Below, piece after piece: positions 8,900-17,297 of a stretch of DNA of 64,000 bases. Within the stretch, counting starts at the first letter, position 1. Each line of letters begins with the position of its first letter. The stretch lies in assembly GCF_013415125.1 (NCBI RefSeq), contig NZ_JACCDE010000011.1, positions 1-64,000 of the forward strand. Reading direction: 5' to 3'. The notes beneath the pieces were generated by a model that worked only from the letters and a program-made list of their open reading frames with translations, did no database searches and was not told the origin of the DNA. The position numbers were made by a program, and so were the translations under genes. The DNA comes from Vreelandella glaciei (GTDB lineage Bacteria > Pseudomonadota > Gammaproteobacteria > Pseudomonadales > Halomonadaceae).

Positions 8900-9949
8900 A
8901 TGCACGCCATTGTTGACCACATTCAGTCAGTTGATCTCAATGCCGGTGAAGAGACGTGTCGCTACTTGGATACGCTGACCAAGCCGCCAGGTAGTTTGGG
9001 TGGTTTAGAAGAGTTAGCCATCCAACTCAGCGCCATCGCCGGCGAGCTCAAGCCCAACGTGACGCCGCCTGCGGTCATCGTATTTGCTGCGGATCATGGG
9101 GTGGCTGCTGAGGGTGTCTCCGCGTTTCCGCAAGAAGTGACCGCGCAGATGGTTGCCAATTTTGCCAATGGCGGGGCGGCGATTAATGTCTTTGCGCGGC
9201 AGATCAATGCATTTGTTGAGATAGTCGATGTTGGCGTGGCTTCGACGTTAACACTGCCTGGTGTGACCTCTGCCAAGGTGCGCCACGGCACCGCCAATAT
9301 GGTGGACGAAGACGCGATGCATCCGGCTGAAGCCATTGAGGCTATTAATGTGGGTGTGGCGGCCGTGGAACGAGCAAAAAGGGCGGGTGCCAAATGCATT
9401 ATTGTGGGTGAAATGGGCATTGCCAATACGACTGCTAGCAGCGCGATATTAGCGGTACTAACGGGGGAGACGGTGGCAAGCGTGGTCGGCGCGGGGACTG
9501 GAATTGCCCCCCAGCAGCAGGCGCACAAAGTGGCAGTGATTGAACGCGCTATCGCTGCGCGTAACGCTGATCCCCAAGCCCCTCTAGAGGTGCTGGCAAA
9601 GCTAGGCGGCCTGGAAATTGCCGCTATGACCGGCGCTTATTTGGCAGCAGCTGCCCAACGCTTACCCGCCATTGTGGATGGCTTTATTGCCACTGTCGCC
9701 GCGCTCACCGCCTGCCGACTCTGCCCCGCATTGCGTGGCTACCTGATGTTTGGCCATCGCTCCCAGGAGCCAGGCCACGATGTAGCGTTAAAAGCGCTGG
9801 AGGCCAAGCCCCTGCTCGATATGGGCATGCGGCTTGGCGAAGGCAGCGGCGCGGCGCTGGCGTATCCATTGCTGCAAGCAGCGGCAGCGATGATGGCAGA
9901 AATGGCTACTTTCACAGATGCCGGTGTAAGTGATAAAGCCACCCTATGA
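8900..9949 (+). CDS. cobT: Nicotinate-nucleotide--dimethylbenzimidazole phosphoribosyltransferase
   Basis: CobT activates the lower ligand base (5,6-dimethylbenzimidazole) to alpha-ribazole phosphate using nicotinate mononucleotide. The 349-residue protein shows LTKPPGSLGGLEELA near residue 27, FAADHGVAAEGVSAFPQ around 65-81, GEMGIANTTA, GAGTGI and the catalytic glutamate in RLGEGSGAALAYPL near residue 316. The ATG has GGAG six bases upstream. It begins a rightward operon in which most junctions overlap (ATGA with cbiZ). No riboswitch is seen ahead of it. Confidence 0.95.
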   Translation: MHAIVDHIQSVDLNAGEETCRYLDTLTKPPGSLGGLEELAIQLSAIAGELKPNVTPPAVIVFAADHGVAAEGVSAFPQEVTAQMVANFANGGAAINVFARQINAFVEIVDVGVASTLTLPGVTSAKVRHGTANMVDEDAMHPAEAIEAINVGVAAVERAKRAGAKCIIVGEMGIANTTASSAILAVLTGETVASVVGAGTGIAPQQQAHKVAVIERAIAARNADPQAPLEVLAKLGGLEIAAMTGAYLAAAAQRLPAIVDGFIATVAALTACRLCPALRGYLMFGHRSQEPGHDVALKALEAKPLLDMGMRLGEGSGAALAYPLLQAAAAMMAEMATFTDAGVSDKATL

Positions 9950-10638
9950 GCATGCTGGAGAGACTTCCCTTTAGTCAGCCATTAACGCTCTCGCAAAGCG
10001 AGCAGTGCTTGGCGATAACCTCTCAGTTACCCTTGCGCACGCTGAGCAGCGCCCTGATAGGCGATGGTTTTGGCAGCAAGCAGCACTTCGCCAATTTTCA
10101 TGTTGATTACCGTTACGATGGGCGCGCTCCCAAGGCAGATCTTAGCGCCTGGCTGGGTGGCATGGGTATGCCCGCTTCATCGGTCGCGATGATGACCGCA
10201 GTGCGTTTAAGCAACGCCTCCATTGTCAGCATGCCATTAGCGCAGCTAGACCATGGCGTTATGGCGCTGGTGACAGCGGGAGCGGGCAATGCGGTGGATA
10301 TCACCGCACTTCACTCACAGGATCCCCGCTTAGTAGCAGGCACTATCAACGTTTTTGTATTTGTCGATGCCCACCTGACCGACGGTGCGCTGGTGAATGC
10401 GTGCTTGTCGATTACGGAGGCCAAGGTTCAGGCGCTCTATATGGCTGGCGTTATCGATACACATAGCGGTACAGCGGCTACCGGCACGTCGACGGATTGT
10501 GTCTGTATGGCAGCTACCCAGCGCGGAGAATTGTCTCCCTATGCAGGTTCAGGAACGGTTCTGGGTCGAGCAATTGGAAGGGCGGTGTATCAGGCAACGC
10601 TGAACTCGCTAGCCAGTGCTAACGAGATGCCCCTATGA
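9946..10638 (+). CDS. cbiZ: Adenosylcobinamide amidohydrolase
   Basis: CbiZ hydrolyses the aminopropanol side chain of adenosylcobinamide (and in some bacteria of pseudocobalamin), giving adenosylcobyric acid that can re-enter synthesis through CbiB. The 230-residue protein carries the family pattern: AGAGNAVDI, VFVDAHLTDGALVNA, SITEAKVQAL, then ATGTSTDCVCMAAT and YAGSGTVLGRAIG. It overlaps cobT by ATGA and cbiB likewise. CbiZ is common in archaea and patchy in bacteria. Its place inside a bacterial nucleotide-loop operon points to a salvage or remodelling lifestyle. Confidence 0.88.
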   Translation: MSMLERLPFSQPLTLSQSEQCLAITSQLPLRTLSSALIGDGFGSKQHFANFHVDYRYDGRAPKADLSAWLGGMGMPASSVAMMTAVRLSNASIVSMPLAQLDHGVMALVTAGAGNAVDITALHSQDPRLVAGTINVFVFVDAHLTDGALVNACLSITEAKVQALYMAGVIDTHSGTAATGTSTDCVCMAATQRGELSPYAGSGTVLGRAIGRAVYQATLNSLASANEMPL

Positions 10639-11639
10639 ACATACCTTTCGCGCTATCAAGTATCGTCATGGTGATGCTTGCGATAGCGATTGATTTAGTG
10701 GTTGGCGATCCGCGCTCAATACCGCATCCAGTGGTGCTCATCGGGCGGTTTATCAGCAGTTTTGAGCGGCTTTGGAATCGCGGTACGGCCCAACAGCGCA
10801 GAGTCAGTGGCTTCCTGCTAACCATTATTGTCGTTGGCGGCGTATGGGGAGTTAGCTGGCTGCTGCTCTTGGTGCTAACGCAGTTGCATCCCGGTTTGGC
10901 ACTGATCGTTGAGCTTTGGCTGCTCTCCACCACGCTTGCTATTAAAGGACTGGGCGATGCAGCCCGTTCCGTGGTTGCGCCGCTGACCAAAGGTGATTTG
11001 CCTTCCGCACGCCAGGCGCTAGGGATGATTGTCGGCCGGGATACGCAAAACTTAGATGAAGCGGAGATTGCACGGGGCACGGTGGAAACCGTGGCGGAGA
11101 ATACCGTTGACGGCATTACCGCGCCGCTGTTTTTTGCGCTTATCGGCGGGGCGCCACTAGCGCTGGCGTATAAGGCGGTGAATACCCTGGATTCGATGGT
11201 AGGCTACAAAAACGAGCGCTTCACTGACTTTGGTTTTGCTTCCGCGAAGCTGGACGATGTAGCCAACTGGATTCCGGCACGCTTAACGGCGCTGTGTTTA
11301 TGGCTCGCAGGCTTGTTACTCAGTGCGTCAGGCGTATTGAAACTGCGCTGGCGAGGCGCACTGCGCGGTACCTGCCAGGATGCGCCGCGTCACCCGAGCC
11401 CTAACGCCGGTTGGCCGGAGGCCATGGTCGCCCGGTTGCTAGGTGTGCAACTGGGCGGCACCAATTTCTATCAGAGCGTGGCTTCCCATCGTGCCACTCT
11501 GGGCGAGCCGCTTGAAGTACTTGAGGTTATGCATATCAGTGCCACAATTCGATTGATGCACGGCGCTTGGGTGCTATTTCTTTTGCTGTCAGTGGGCGTG
11601 ATCGCTGGGCTAATATTGACTCTTCAGGGGCGTTTATGA
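10635..11639 (+). CDS. cbiB: Adenosylcobinamide-phosphate synthase
   Basis: This membrane protein joins (R)-1-amino-2-propanol phosphate to adenosylcobyric acid. It has 334 residues and about four or five hydrophobic segments (for example residues 3-20, 55-75, 78-95 and 310-330). Family motifs seen are GDPRSIPHPVVLIGR, ETVAENTVDGITAPLFFALIGGAP, ldSMVGYKNERF and the C-terminal SPNAGWPEA. It overlaps cbiZ and cobD by ATGA. It receives aminopropanol phosphate from CobD, encoded next, and cobyric acid from CbiZ or CobQ. Confidence 0.93.
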   Translation: MNIPFALSSIVMVMLAIAIDLVVGDPRSIPHPVVLIGRFISSFERLWNRGTAQQRRVSGFLLTIIVVGGVWGVSWLLLLVLTQLHPGLALIVELWLLSTTLAIKGLGDAARSVVAPLTKGDLPSARQALGMIVGRDTQNLDEAEIARGTVETVAENTVDGITAPLFFALIGGAPLALAYKAVNTLDSMVGYKNERFTDFGFASAKLDDVANWIPARLTALCLWLAGLLLSASGVLKLRWRGALRGTCQDAPRHPSPNAGWPEAMVARLLGVQLGGTNFYQSVASHRATLGEPLEVLEVMHISATIRLMHGAWVLFLLLSVGVIAGLILTLQGRL

Positions 11640-12739
11640 GCACACCCGTATGGCCCAGCCATGGCGGCCAAGCCGAGGCACTGCTTGCCCATTTTGAGCT
11701 GCCTGCCGATCATCGCCTGGAAGATTTTAGCGCCAACCTCAACCCGCTGGGGCCGCCCGCATGGGTGCGCGATTGGCTAACGCGACAGCTATCGGGCCTT
11801 GGACACTATCCAGCGCCCGATTATTCAGCTGCGCGTCAGGCCATCGCCACCCATCACCAGCTTCAGCCCGAACAGGTGTTACTGACGAATGGCGGCGCTG
11901 AAGCAATTTTTCTAGCCGCTGCACTGCATGCCGGCCAACGGGCGGCGATTATTACCCCGAGCTTTGGCGAATATGCCCGCGCCTCTCGCGCCCATCGGCT
12001 TTCAATCAACGAGATTCCGCTGTCCCCACAGGATTTCAGTCTGGATATTGATGCACTGCTGGCAGCATTAAGCGACACCGATGTGCTGTTTCTATGCCGC
12101 CCCAATAATCCTACCGCGACGCTAATAGACTTCTCGACCATGGTGGTCTTGCTGGAGCACACCGCTGCTCTTAATTGTCGGGTGGTGGTCGATGAAGCCT
12201 TTATCGATATGGTGGGTAACATCCAAGACGAGGCATCACTGACAACGTTATTGGCACGCTATCCAAATCTAGTGTTGCTGCACTCCATGACCAAATTTTA
12301 TACCCTGCCGGGTCTCCGGTTGGGCTACCTGCTGGCGGATGCGGCCACGGTTCAAGCGGCACAGGCCCACCAACCGCCGTGGAGTGTCAATCACTTAGCG
12401 GCGGAACTGGTAGCGCCACTACTGGCGGACGATGCGTTTACCCGACGCACTCAGCGGTGGTGGGCCAGTGAGCACCCACGCATGGCACAAGCGCTTGCTC
12501 AATTGGGGCTGGAAGTGTTGCCCAGCCAAGCGTGCTTTTTCCTGCTCCGCCCTGGGGCCGAACAGCGTGCAAGCGGCATCACTAGTGACATACTGCTTGA
12601 GCGCCTGTTGCGCCGAGGCGTACTGGTGCGCCATACGCATAACTTTGCCAGGCTTAATGGTGAATGGCTGCGAGTGGCGCTACGCGACGAGCCCGCCAAT
12701 CGACGCTTGATAAAGGTGCTGAATGATTGTTTTCGTTAG
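11636..12739 (+). CDS. cobD: L-threonine-O-3-phosphate decarboxylase
   Basis: This PLP enzyme of the class II aminotransferase fold makes (R)-1-amino-2-propanol phosphate, the linker of the nucleotide loop. From the ATG at 11636 it has 367 residues and begins with a family-typical SHGGQ. Substrate and PLP contacts are seen in FSANLNPLGPP, LLTNGGAEAIFLAA, CRPNNPTAT and VVDEAFIDM. The PLP lysine lies in LHSMTKFYTLPGLRLGY. An in-frame extension to 11567 lies inside cbiB and was rejected because the 11636 ATG overlaps the cbiB stop as ATGA. It is called cobC in the aerobic-pathway naming. Confidence 0.9.
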   Translation: MSTPVWPSHGGQAEALLAHFELPADHRLEDFSANLNPLGPPAWVRDWLTRQLSGLGHYPAPDYSAARQAIATHHQLQPEQVLLTNGGAEAIFLAAALHAGQRAAIITPSFGEYARASRAHRLSINEIPLSPQDFSLDIDALLAALSDTDVLFLCRPNNPTATLIDFSTMVVLLEHTAALNCRVVVDEAFIDMVGNIQDEASLTTLLARYPNLVLLHSMTKFYTLPGLRLGYLLADAATVQAAQAHQPPWSVNHLAAELVAPLLADDAFTRRTQRWWASEHPRMAQALAQLGLEVLPSQACFFLLRPGAEQRASGITSDILLERLLRRGVLVRHTHNFARLNGEWLRVALRDEPANRRLIKVLNDCFR

Positions 12740-13274
12740 CGGTGGTGCGCGTTCAGGTAAAAGCGATGTCGCCGAGCAGCAGGTTGTAAATGCTGCGGGC
12801 CGTTCGCCCTGTTACTACTTAGCCACCGCAGACGTATACGACGCCGAAATGGCCGCGCGCGTGGCCCGTCATCGCCAATCCAGACAAGAGGAATGGCAGG
12901 GCGCTCAGTGGAAAACACTGGAAGAGCCACTTGCCATTGATCAAGCAATCGCCAAAGTGCCCAATGGTAGCGCCGTGCTGCTGGATTGCTTAACGCTTTG
13001 GGCCAGCCAAGTGCAGTATGCCAGTGAGCTAAGAGACGAGGAGGGCTTGGCACTGCTGGCAAGCGCACTTGTGGATGCCCGAGCGCGAAGCCTTTATCTC
13101 GTGATTGTCTCCAATGATATCAACGAAGCGCTGCCTCCCTCGGATGCTGAAACCTGGCGTTATCTGGCGTTTCTTCAACACCTTCACTGTCGGCTGGCAG
13201 CAGAGGCGGACTCGGTAATAGAAGTGGTGGCGGGGTGCGTCATTGATTGGAAGTCCGCAAAGGCATTTTGTTAA
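12723..13274 (+). CDS. cobU: Adenosylcobinamide kinase / adenosylcobinamide-phosphate guanylyltransferase
   Basis: CobU phosphorylates adenosylcobinamide and then attaches GMP. The 183-residue protein has the P-loop FVSGGARSGKS (residues 4-14), the guanylylated-histidine region DAEMAARVARHRQSR, and LLDCLTLWAS. The usual C-terminal pattern EVGxGIVP...RRFRD is replaced by DINEALPPSDAETWRYLAF. That pattern is instead present in the CobU-like protein at 14603. It overlaps cobD by 17 nt. Guanylyltransferase activity is likely from the histidine. Whether it works alone or with the second protein is open. Confidence 0.85.
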   Translation: MIVFVSGGARSGKSDVAEQQVVNAAGRSPCYYLATADVYDAEMAARVARHRQSRQEEWQGAQWKTLEEPLAIDQAIAKVPNGSAVLLDCLTLWASQVQYASELRDEEGLALLASALVDARARSLYLVIVSNDINEALPPSDAETWRYLAFLQHLHCRLAAEADSVIEVVAGCVIDWKSAKAFC

Positions 13275-13290
13275 TGGAGGAGCTGTCGAT

Positions 13291-14061
13291 TTGAGAAATG
13301 CCCTGTTCGGTCTTCTGCTTGCGCTGCAGTTCCTTACCCGCGTCCCTATTCCAATAACCGTACCCTGGATACCTGATACCCGACGCTGGGCAGTACGCGC
13401 CTATCCGTTAGTGGGGCTGTTGATTGGCACCGTGCTAGCAGTGGTAGCGTTGGGGATGCACAACGTTCCCGCGCCGATCACCGCGCTGACATTGCTAAGC
13501 ATTTGGGTGGCTATTTCGGGCGGGCTGCATTTAGATGGCGTAATGGATATCGCCGATGCGCTAGGCAGCAATCAGCCCCTGGCGCGCCGCTGGGAAATCA
13601 TGAAAGACCCGCAAATCGGCAGCTTTGGTATGTTGGCGCTGGTGTTTCTGCTTGCCTGGAAGGGCGTGCTGCTGTGGGCGCTGCTGGCTTATCATGCACC
13701 CTGGTGGTGGCTATTAGCAGTCCCCGCGCTAGGGCGCTGGGCAGGTGTGGCGTTACTGGTGCTAACACCCTGCGCCCAGCAAAAGGGCTTGGCCTGGAGC
13801 TGGCAGCAGTCGCTTAGCGGCCAGGATGTGGCGCTTGCGTTGGTGCCGGTCTTGCTGATAGCACTGCTAGCGCCCGCGATAGTGTTGATGGTGCTAACGG
13901 TCACTGTTTTTGTGTTACTAATCCGCTGGATAATGTTGCGACTGTTTAACGGAATTAACGGCGATATGGTGGGCGCCACCATTGAAGGAGGAGAGCTTTG
14001 GCTACTGATCTTACTGTGGAGCTGGTGGCAGTTCGACACGGTATTACCGCTTGGAATTTAG
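13291..14061 (+). CDS. cobS: Adenosylcobinamide-GDP ribazoletransferase
   Basis: CobS, an integral membrane protein, joins adenosylcobinamide-GDP and alpha-ribazole (phosphate), the final assembly step. Seen are LLLALQFLTRVPIP at the N-terminus, the aspartate-rich GGLHLDGVMDIADALGSN near residues 70-87, EIMKDPQIGSFG, and several hydrophobic helices. The TTG at 13291 has GGAGGAG eight bases before it and gives 256 residues. An in-frame ATG at 13243 lies inside cobU and has no such site. The gene starts 16 nt after cobU and overlaps cobC by 64 nt. Confidence 0.9.
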   Translation: MRNALFGLLLALQFLTRVPIPITVPWIPDTRRWAVRAYPLVGLLIGTVLAVVALGMHNVPAPITALTLLSIWVAISGGLHLDGVMDIADALGSNQPLARRWEIMKDPQIGSFGMLALVFLLAWKGVLLWALLAYHAPWWWLLAVPALGRWAGVALLVLTPCAQQKGLAWSWQQSLSGQDVALALVPVLLIALLAPAIVLMVLTVTVFVLLIRWIMLRLFNGINGDMVGATIEGGELWLLILLWSWWQFDTVLPLGI

Positions 14062-14651
14062 AGCGTCGCTATCAAGGCCAGCGCGATATTCCGCTGCTGT
14101 TTCCTGACGCTGAAGTTGGGCTTCTAGCACTGCGCGACGCGTTGGTGGATGAGCGGTTTGATGCCATCTACTCAAGCGACCTTAACCGCTGCCAGCAAAC
14201 CCTGGCGTGGGCAGAAGTTACCAAGGGCGGCGTGCCGCTCACCCTCGAACCACTCCTGCGCGAGCTTGATTTTGGCGAGTACGAAGGCAAGGTTTACAAC
14301 GAACTAAAAGACTTACCTCACTACCGTGCCTGGATTGATAGCGTGGGCGAGCTACAAATTCCCGGTGGCGAATCGGCGGCTCAACTGCGCGAGCGCCTGG
14401 ATGCCTGGCTTTATGATTTGGCGACCAATGCGCGTGCCGATGGTCACAAAAAGATACTGGCCGTCACCCACGGAGGCGTGATCCGTGAGCTGCGTCGCCG
14501 TTTTGAGACGATCCACTTCTGGGACGGTACCGTGCTTCAAGCGCAAGGAAGACGCTGGCAGCTTATTTTTCAAAAAGACGAACATGGCAAAGGGGAATGG
14601 CAATGCAGCTCTTCATCGGCGGTGCCTGCGCTGGCAAACGCGACGCCGTAA
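13998..14651 (+). CDS. cobC: Histidine phosphatase family protein, probable alpha-ribazole phosphatase
   Basis: This 217-residue phosphoglycerate-mutase-fold phosphatase probably removes the 5'-phosphate from alpha-ribazole phosphate or cobalamin phosphate. The phosphohistidine motif is VAVRHGITAWN (H14), followed by the partner arginine in YSSDLNRCQQT, the catalytic glutamate in RELDFGEYEG, and VTHGGVIREL near residue 157. The start is a TTG with AAGGAGGAG a few bases upstream, inside the cobS 3' end. The family is broad and many members are sugar-phosphate phosphatases, so the specific role rests on the operon. Confidence 0.82.
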   Translation: MATDLTVELVAVRHGITAWNLERRYQGQRDIPLLFPDAEVGLLALRDALVDERFDAIYSSDLNRCQQTLAWAEVTKGGVPLTLEPLLRELDFGEYEGKVYNELKDLPHYRAWIDSVGELQIPGGESAAQLRERLDAWLYDLATNARADGHKKILAVTHGGVIRELRRRFETIHFWDGTVLQAQGRRWQLIFQKDEHGKGEWQCSSSSAVPALANATP

Positions 14652-15028
14652 TTGCTCGCTTTCCCGCAGCGCAGTGGTGGCGGCTTGATGCTGCGCAGCC
14701 TTTCAGCGATAGCCAGCAAGCGCTAGTAGCCAATACGCCGCTGATTATCACCGGCGTACTTGAGTGGCTTGGCGTAGCCCTTGAACGTGATGATAACGAT
14801 GCCCTGCGCCAGCAGTGGCAGCGCGATATGGCAGCACTATGCCAGCGCGCCGACGAGCTAAACGCGGCGTTAATCATGATCGCCAGCGAAGTAGGCCGTG
14901 GGATAGTGCCCATGGAACCAGGGCAGCGGCGCCTGCGTGATCTCAATGGCTGGTTCACCCAAGACGCCACCGCCCAAGCTGAGCAGGTGTGGTATGTGCG
15001 CCATGGGTTGGTGATGGCGGTTAAGTAG
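14603..15028 (+). CDS. CobU-like protein with degenerate P-loop
   Basis: This small protein (141 residues from the ATG at 14603, which has AAGGGGA six to seven bases upstream; an ATG two codons earlier is possible) resembles CobU/CobP. It begins MQLFIGGACAGKRDAV, where CobU has GGARSGKS. It ends with the CobU pattern SEVGRGIVPMEPGQRRLRD. The segment carrying the guanylylated histidine is missing. It is the last gene of the cob operon, overlapping cobC by 49 nt. Because cobU in the same operon lacks exactly the C-terminal pattern kept here, the two may work as a pair, or this one may be a decaying copy. Function not assigned. Confidence 0.65.
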   Translation: MQLFIGGACAGKRDAVIARFPAAQWWRLDAAQPFSDSQQALVANTPLIITGVLEWLGVALERDDNDALRQQWQRDMAALCQRADELNAALIMIASEVGRGIVPMEPGQRRLRDLNGWFTQDATAQAEQVWYVRHGLVMAVK

Positions 15029-15103
15029 CCACTGGTCGCTTTCCTGTGCGGGATACCCCGCTCCAATTCAATTGACCTCCCTTGGTCAAGTTGCTAGTTT
15101 ACG

Positions 15104-15316
15104 CCCACTCTCAGGTGCTAGCGGTTAAACAGCCGCTAGTGAAACGGGAAGTTGGTGAACGCTTTGCGTGATTCCAACGCTGCCCCCGCAACGGTGATCG
15201 AGATAAGAACGGCTAATACGCCACTGTGCTTTTGCACGGGAAGGTGGTCGTTCGGAAAAGAGTGGCTCTGCTCTTGCTAGAGACGCCTTTCGCTCGTCAG
15301 CCCGGAGACCGGCCCG
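15104..15316 (+). ncRNA. Cobalamin riboswitch
   Basis: The conserved landmarks of the adenosylcobalamin aptamer appear in order: AGTGAAACGGGAAG (near 15137), GGTGAA, GATTCCAACGCTGCCCCCGC (near 15170-15190), AACGGTGA, CGCCACTGTG (near 15221), CGGGAAGG, and the B12 box CAGCCCGGAGACCGGCC (15298-15314). It lies about 160 nt before btuB and should lower btuBFCD expression when adenosylcobalamin is plentiful. Outer boundaries are approximate. Confidence 0.95.
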
Positions 15317-15378
15317 AGAGTAATGGTTCTAACTGAACCACACCATGCCGAGACGCGGAGGGCGTTCTTAGGGCAGTG

Positions 15379-15401
15379 AACGGTGGCGCAACGCTATCGT
15401 T
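15379..15401 (+). promoter_or_regulatory. Possible riboswitch expression-platform hairpin
   Basis: AACGGTGGCG (15379-15388), loop CAA, CGCTATCGTT (15392-15401) pair over 10 bp with two G-U pairs. AGGGCA (15370-15375) can also pair with TGCCCT (15414-15419) around it, and TTGTTTT lies in the 3' flank. This could act as a terminator or as part of a switch hiding the btuB ribosome binding site at 15465. No folding was computed. Confidence 0.4.
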
Positions 15402-15476
15402 ACTCCCTTGTTTTGCCCTGTGCTCGGTCAAAAAAACTGCGTTGTGCGGGTGAGCACGGCGAGCAAGGGATCTCAC

Positions 15477-17297
15477 ATGAACCACCGTTTCCACACCACC
15501 GCCAAACGGGCGGCGTTTTGTATGGCTGCGTTACCGCTAGCCATCTCCTTTTCTGCCCAGGCCCAATATGCCAAAGCGACGACCGAATTAGCCGCGCTAG
15601 ATCCCGTCGTTGTGACTGCTGCGTTAGCCCCTCGTACCGCTAATGAGAGTCTCTCTTCCGTTAGCGTATTGGATGAAGCCACTTTTCGCCGCCAAGACCC
15701 TACCAGTCTGACGGATCTTCTGCGCGGCCAGCCAGGCGTAGATGTCACTAGCAACGGCAGCTTTGGCAAAAGCAGCAGCGTTTATCTGCGTGGTGCGCCC
15801 AGCGATGCCTCCGTGCTAATGATTGATGGCATTCGCCTGCGCTCTGCCACGGCGGGCGGTGCCGCGTTTCAGTATTTAGATCCACGTATGTTTGACCGTG
15901 CGGAAATCGTGCGCGGGCCACGCGGTAGCCTTTACGGTGCAGATGCGGTCGGCGGTGTTATTCAGCTCTTTACGCCTGATGGTGATGAAGAGGGTCCGCA
16001 ACCCAGAATTTCAGTCGGCGGTGGCTCATTTAATACCCAGCGGTTAAGCGCAGGCGTTTCTGGCCGCGAGGGAGGAACGCGCTACAGCTTTGCCGGTAGT
16101 CATTTCAATACCGACGGCCAGCCCATTCGACGGGGGGGGGAAGACAAAGGCTACGACAACACGTCTGCGCTGGCCCGCGTTGCGCATACCTTTGAAAGCG
16201 GTGCTGAGGTTGGTGTGCTGGCGCTGCGCGCTCGTGGTAACAACGAATATGATGGCGGAGAGAATGACTTCGTCCAGCAGGTAGCGGGTATTTACGGCGA
16301 ACTGCCGATAACCGATACCTGGCAAAGTCGTCTAACGCTTAGTGAAGCCCGTGATGAGCTGGACACCATCGATAATTTCGGCAGTTCAGTGATTGATACC
16401 CGCACCCAAACCGCCCGCTGGCAGAACAATTTTCAGTTTGGCGCTCACGAATTGATCGCTGGCGCTGAAATCAGCGAAGATCGCGTTTCAAGCACCAACG
16501 ATTTTGATGTCACCCGTCGCGATAACACCGCTGTGTTTACGCAAGGGCTACTCGACTTTTCGCCGTTCGCCATTCAAGCAAGCCTGCGTTACGACGACAA
16601 CGAAGCTTATGGCGATGAAGTCACCGGCAGTTTGGCGTTGGGTTACGACCTGGATAATTATCATACGCTGCGTGCTAGCGTAGGCACCGCCTTTAAAGCG
16701 CCAAGTTTTAACGACCTTTATTGGCCGAATTCGGGCAATCCTGATCTCAATCCTGAAACGTCTGAAACCGTTGAAGTGGGCGTTCGCGGTCAATACAGCC
16801 AGTGGTTCTGGGACTTGGCCGCCTTCCAAAACGACTACGATGATCTGATTGCCTGGGCACCGACGTCCAGCGGATTATGGGCGCCGCAAAACGTCAATCA
16901 TGCGCGTATTCGCGGTGCTGAGCTTTCCAGTGGTGTCGAAGTCAGCGACTGGACTCTGCAAGCTGCGTTTACCTACCTGGACCCAGAGGACAAGGATACC
17001 GGCAACCGGTTAGCCCGCCGCGCTACCCAAAGTGTACGTTTGGATGCCGACCGCGAGCTTGGTGATTGGTCGCTGGGTGGTTCCTTAGTGGCGCAGAATC
17101 ACCGCTACGACGATGCCGCCAATACCCAGCGCTTGAATGGCTATGGGCTGATTAACCTGCGGGCAGGCTGGCAGTTTGCGCCTCTCTGGACGGCGCGTGT
17201 TACGGTAGAAAATGCCTTTGATAAAGAGTATGAAACGACGAGTGATTACATTAACGCCGGCCGAGCAGGGTTCTTGAGTGTTCACTTTGGCCAATAG
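15477..17297 (+). CDS. btuB: TonB-dependent cobalamin receptor
   Basis: BtuB imports cobalamin and cobinamide across the outer membrane using TonB. From the ATG at 15477 (AAGGGA six bases upstream) it has 606 residues. A signal peptide ends near SAQA-QY, followed by a TonB-box-like DPVVVTAAL. The plug domain follows (SLTDLLRGQPGVDV, SVYLRGAPSDASVLMIDG, IVRGPRGSLYGADAVGGVIQLF), then a beta-barrel ending in the terminal aromatic motif FLSVHFGQ. A run of nine G lies in the coding sequence at 16132-16140. The riboswitch sits in its leader and btuF overlaps its end by 20 nt. Confidence 0.92.
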   Translation: MNHRFHTTAKRAAFCMAALPLAISFSAQAQYAKATTELAALDPVVVTAALAPRTANESLSSVSVLDEATFRRQDPTSLTDLLRGQPGVDVTSNGSFGKSSSVYLRGAPSDASVLMIDGIRLRSATAGGAAFQYLDPRMFDRAEIVRGPRGSLYGADAVGGVIQLFTPDGDEEGPQPRISVGGGSFNTQRLSAGVSGREGGTRYSFAGSHFNTDGQPIRRGGEDKGYDNTSALARVAHTFESGAEVGVLALRARGNNEYDGGENDFVQQVAGIYGELPITDTWQSRLTLSEARDELDTIDNFGSSVIDTRTQTARWQNNFQFGAHELIAGAEISEDRVSSTNDFDVTRRDNTAVFTQGLLDFSPFAIQASLRYDDNEAYGDEVTGSLALGYDLDNYHTLRASVGTAFKAPSFNDLYWPNSGNPDLNPETSETVEVGVRGQYSQWFWDLAAFQNDYDDLIAWAPTSSGLWAPQNVNHARIRGAELSSGVEVSDWTLQAAFTYLDPEDKDTGNRLARRATQSVRLDADRELGDWSLGGSLVAQNHRYDDAANTQRLNGYGLINLRAGWQFAPLWTARVTVENAFDKEYETTSDYINAGRAGFLSVHFGQ

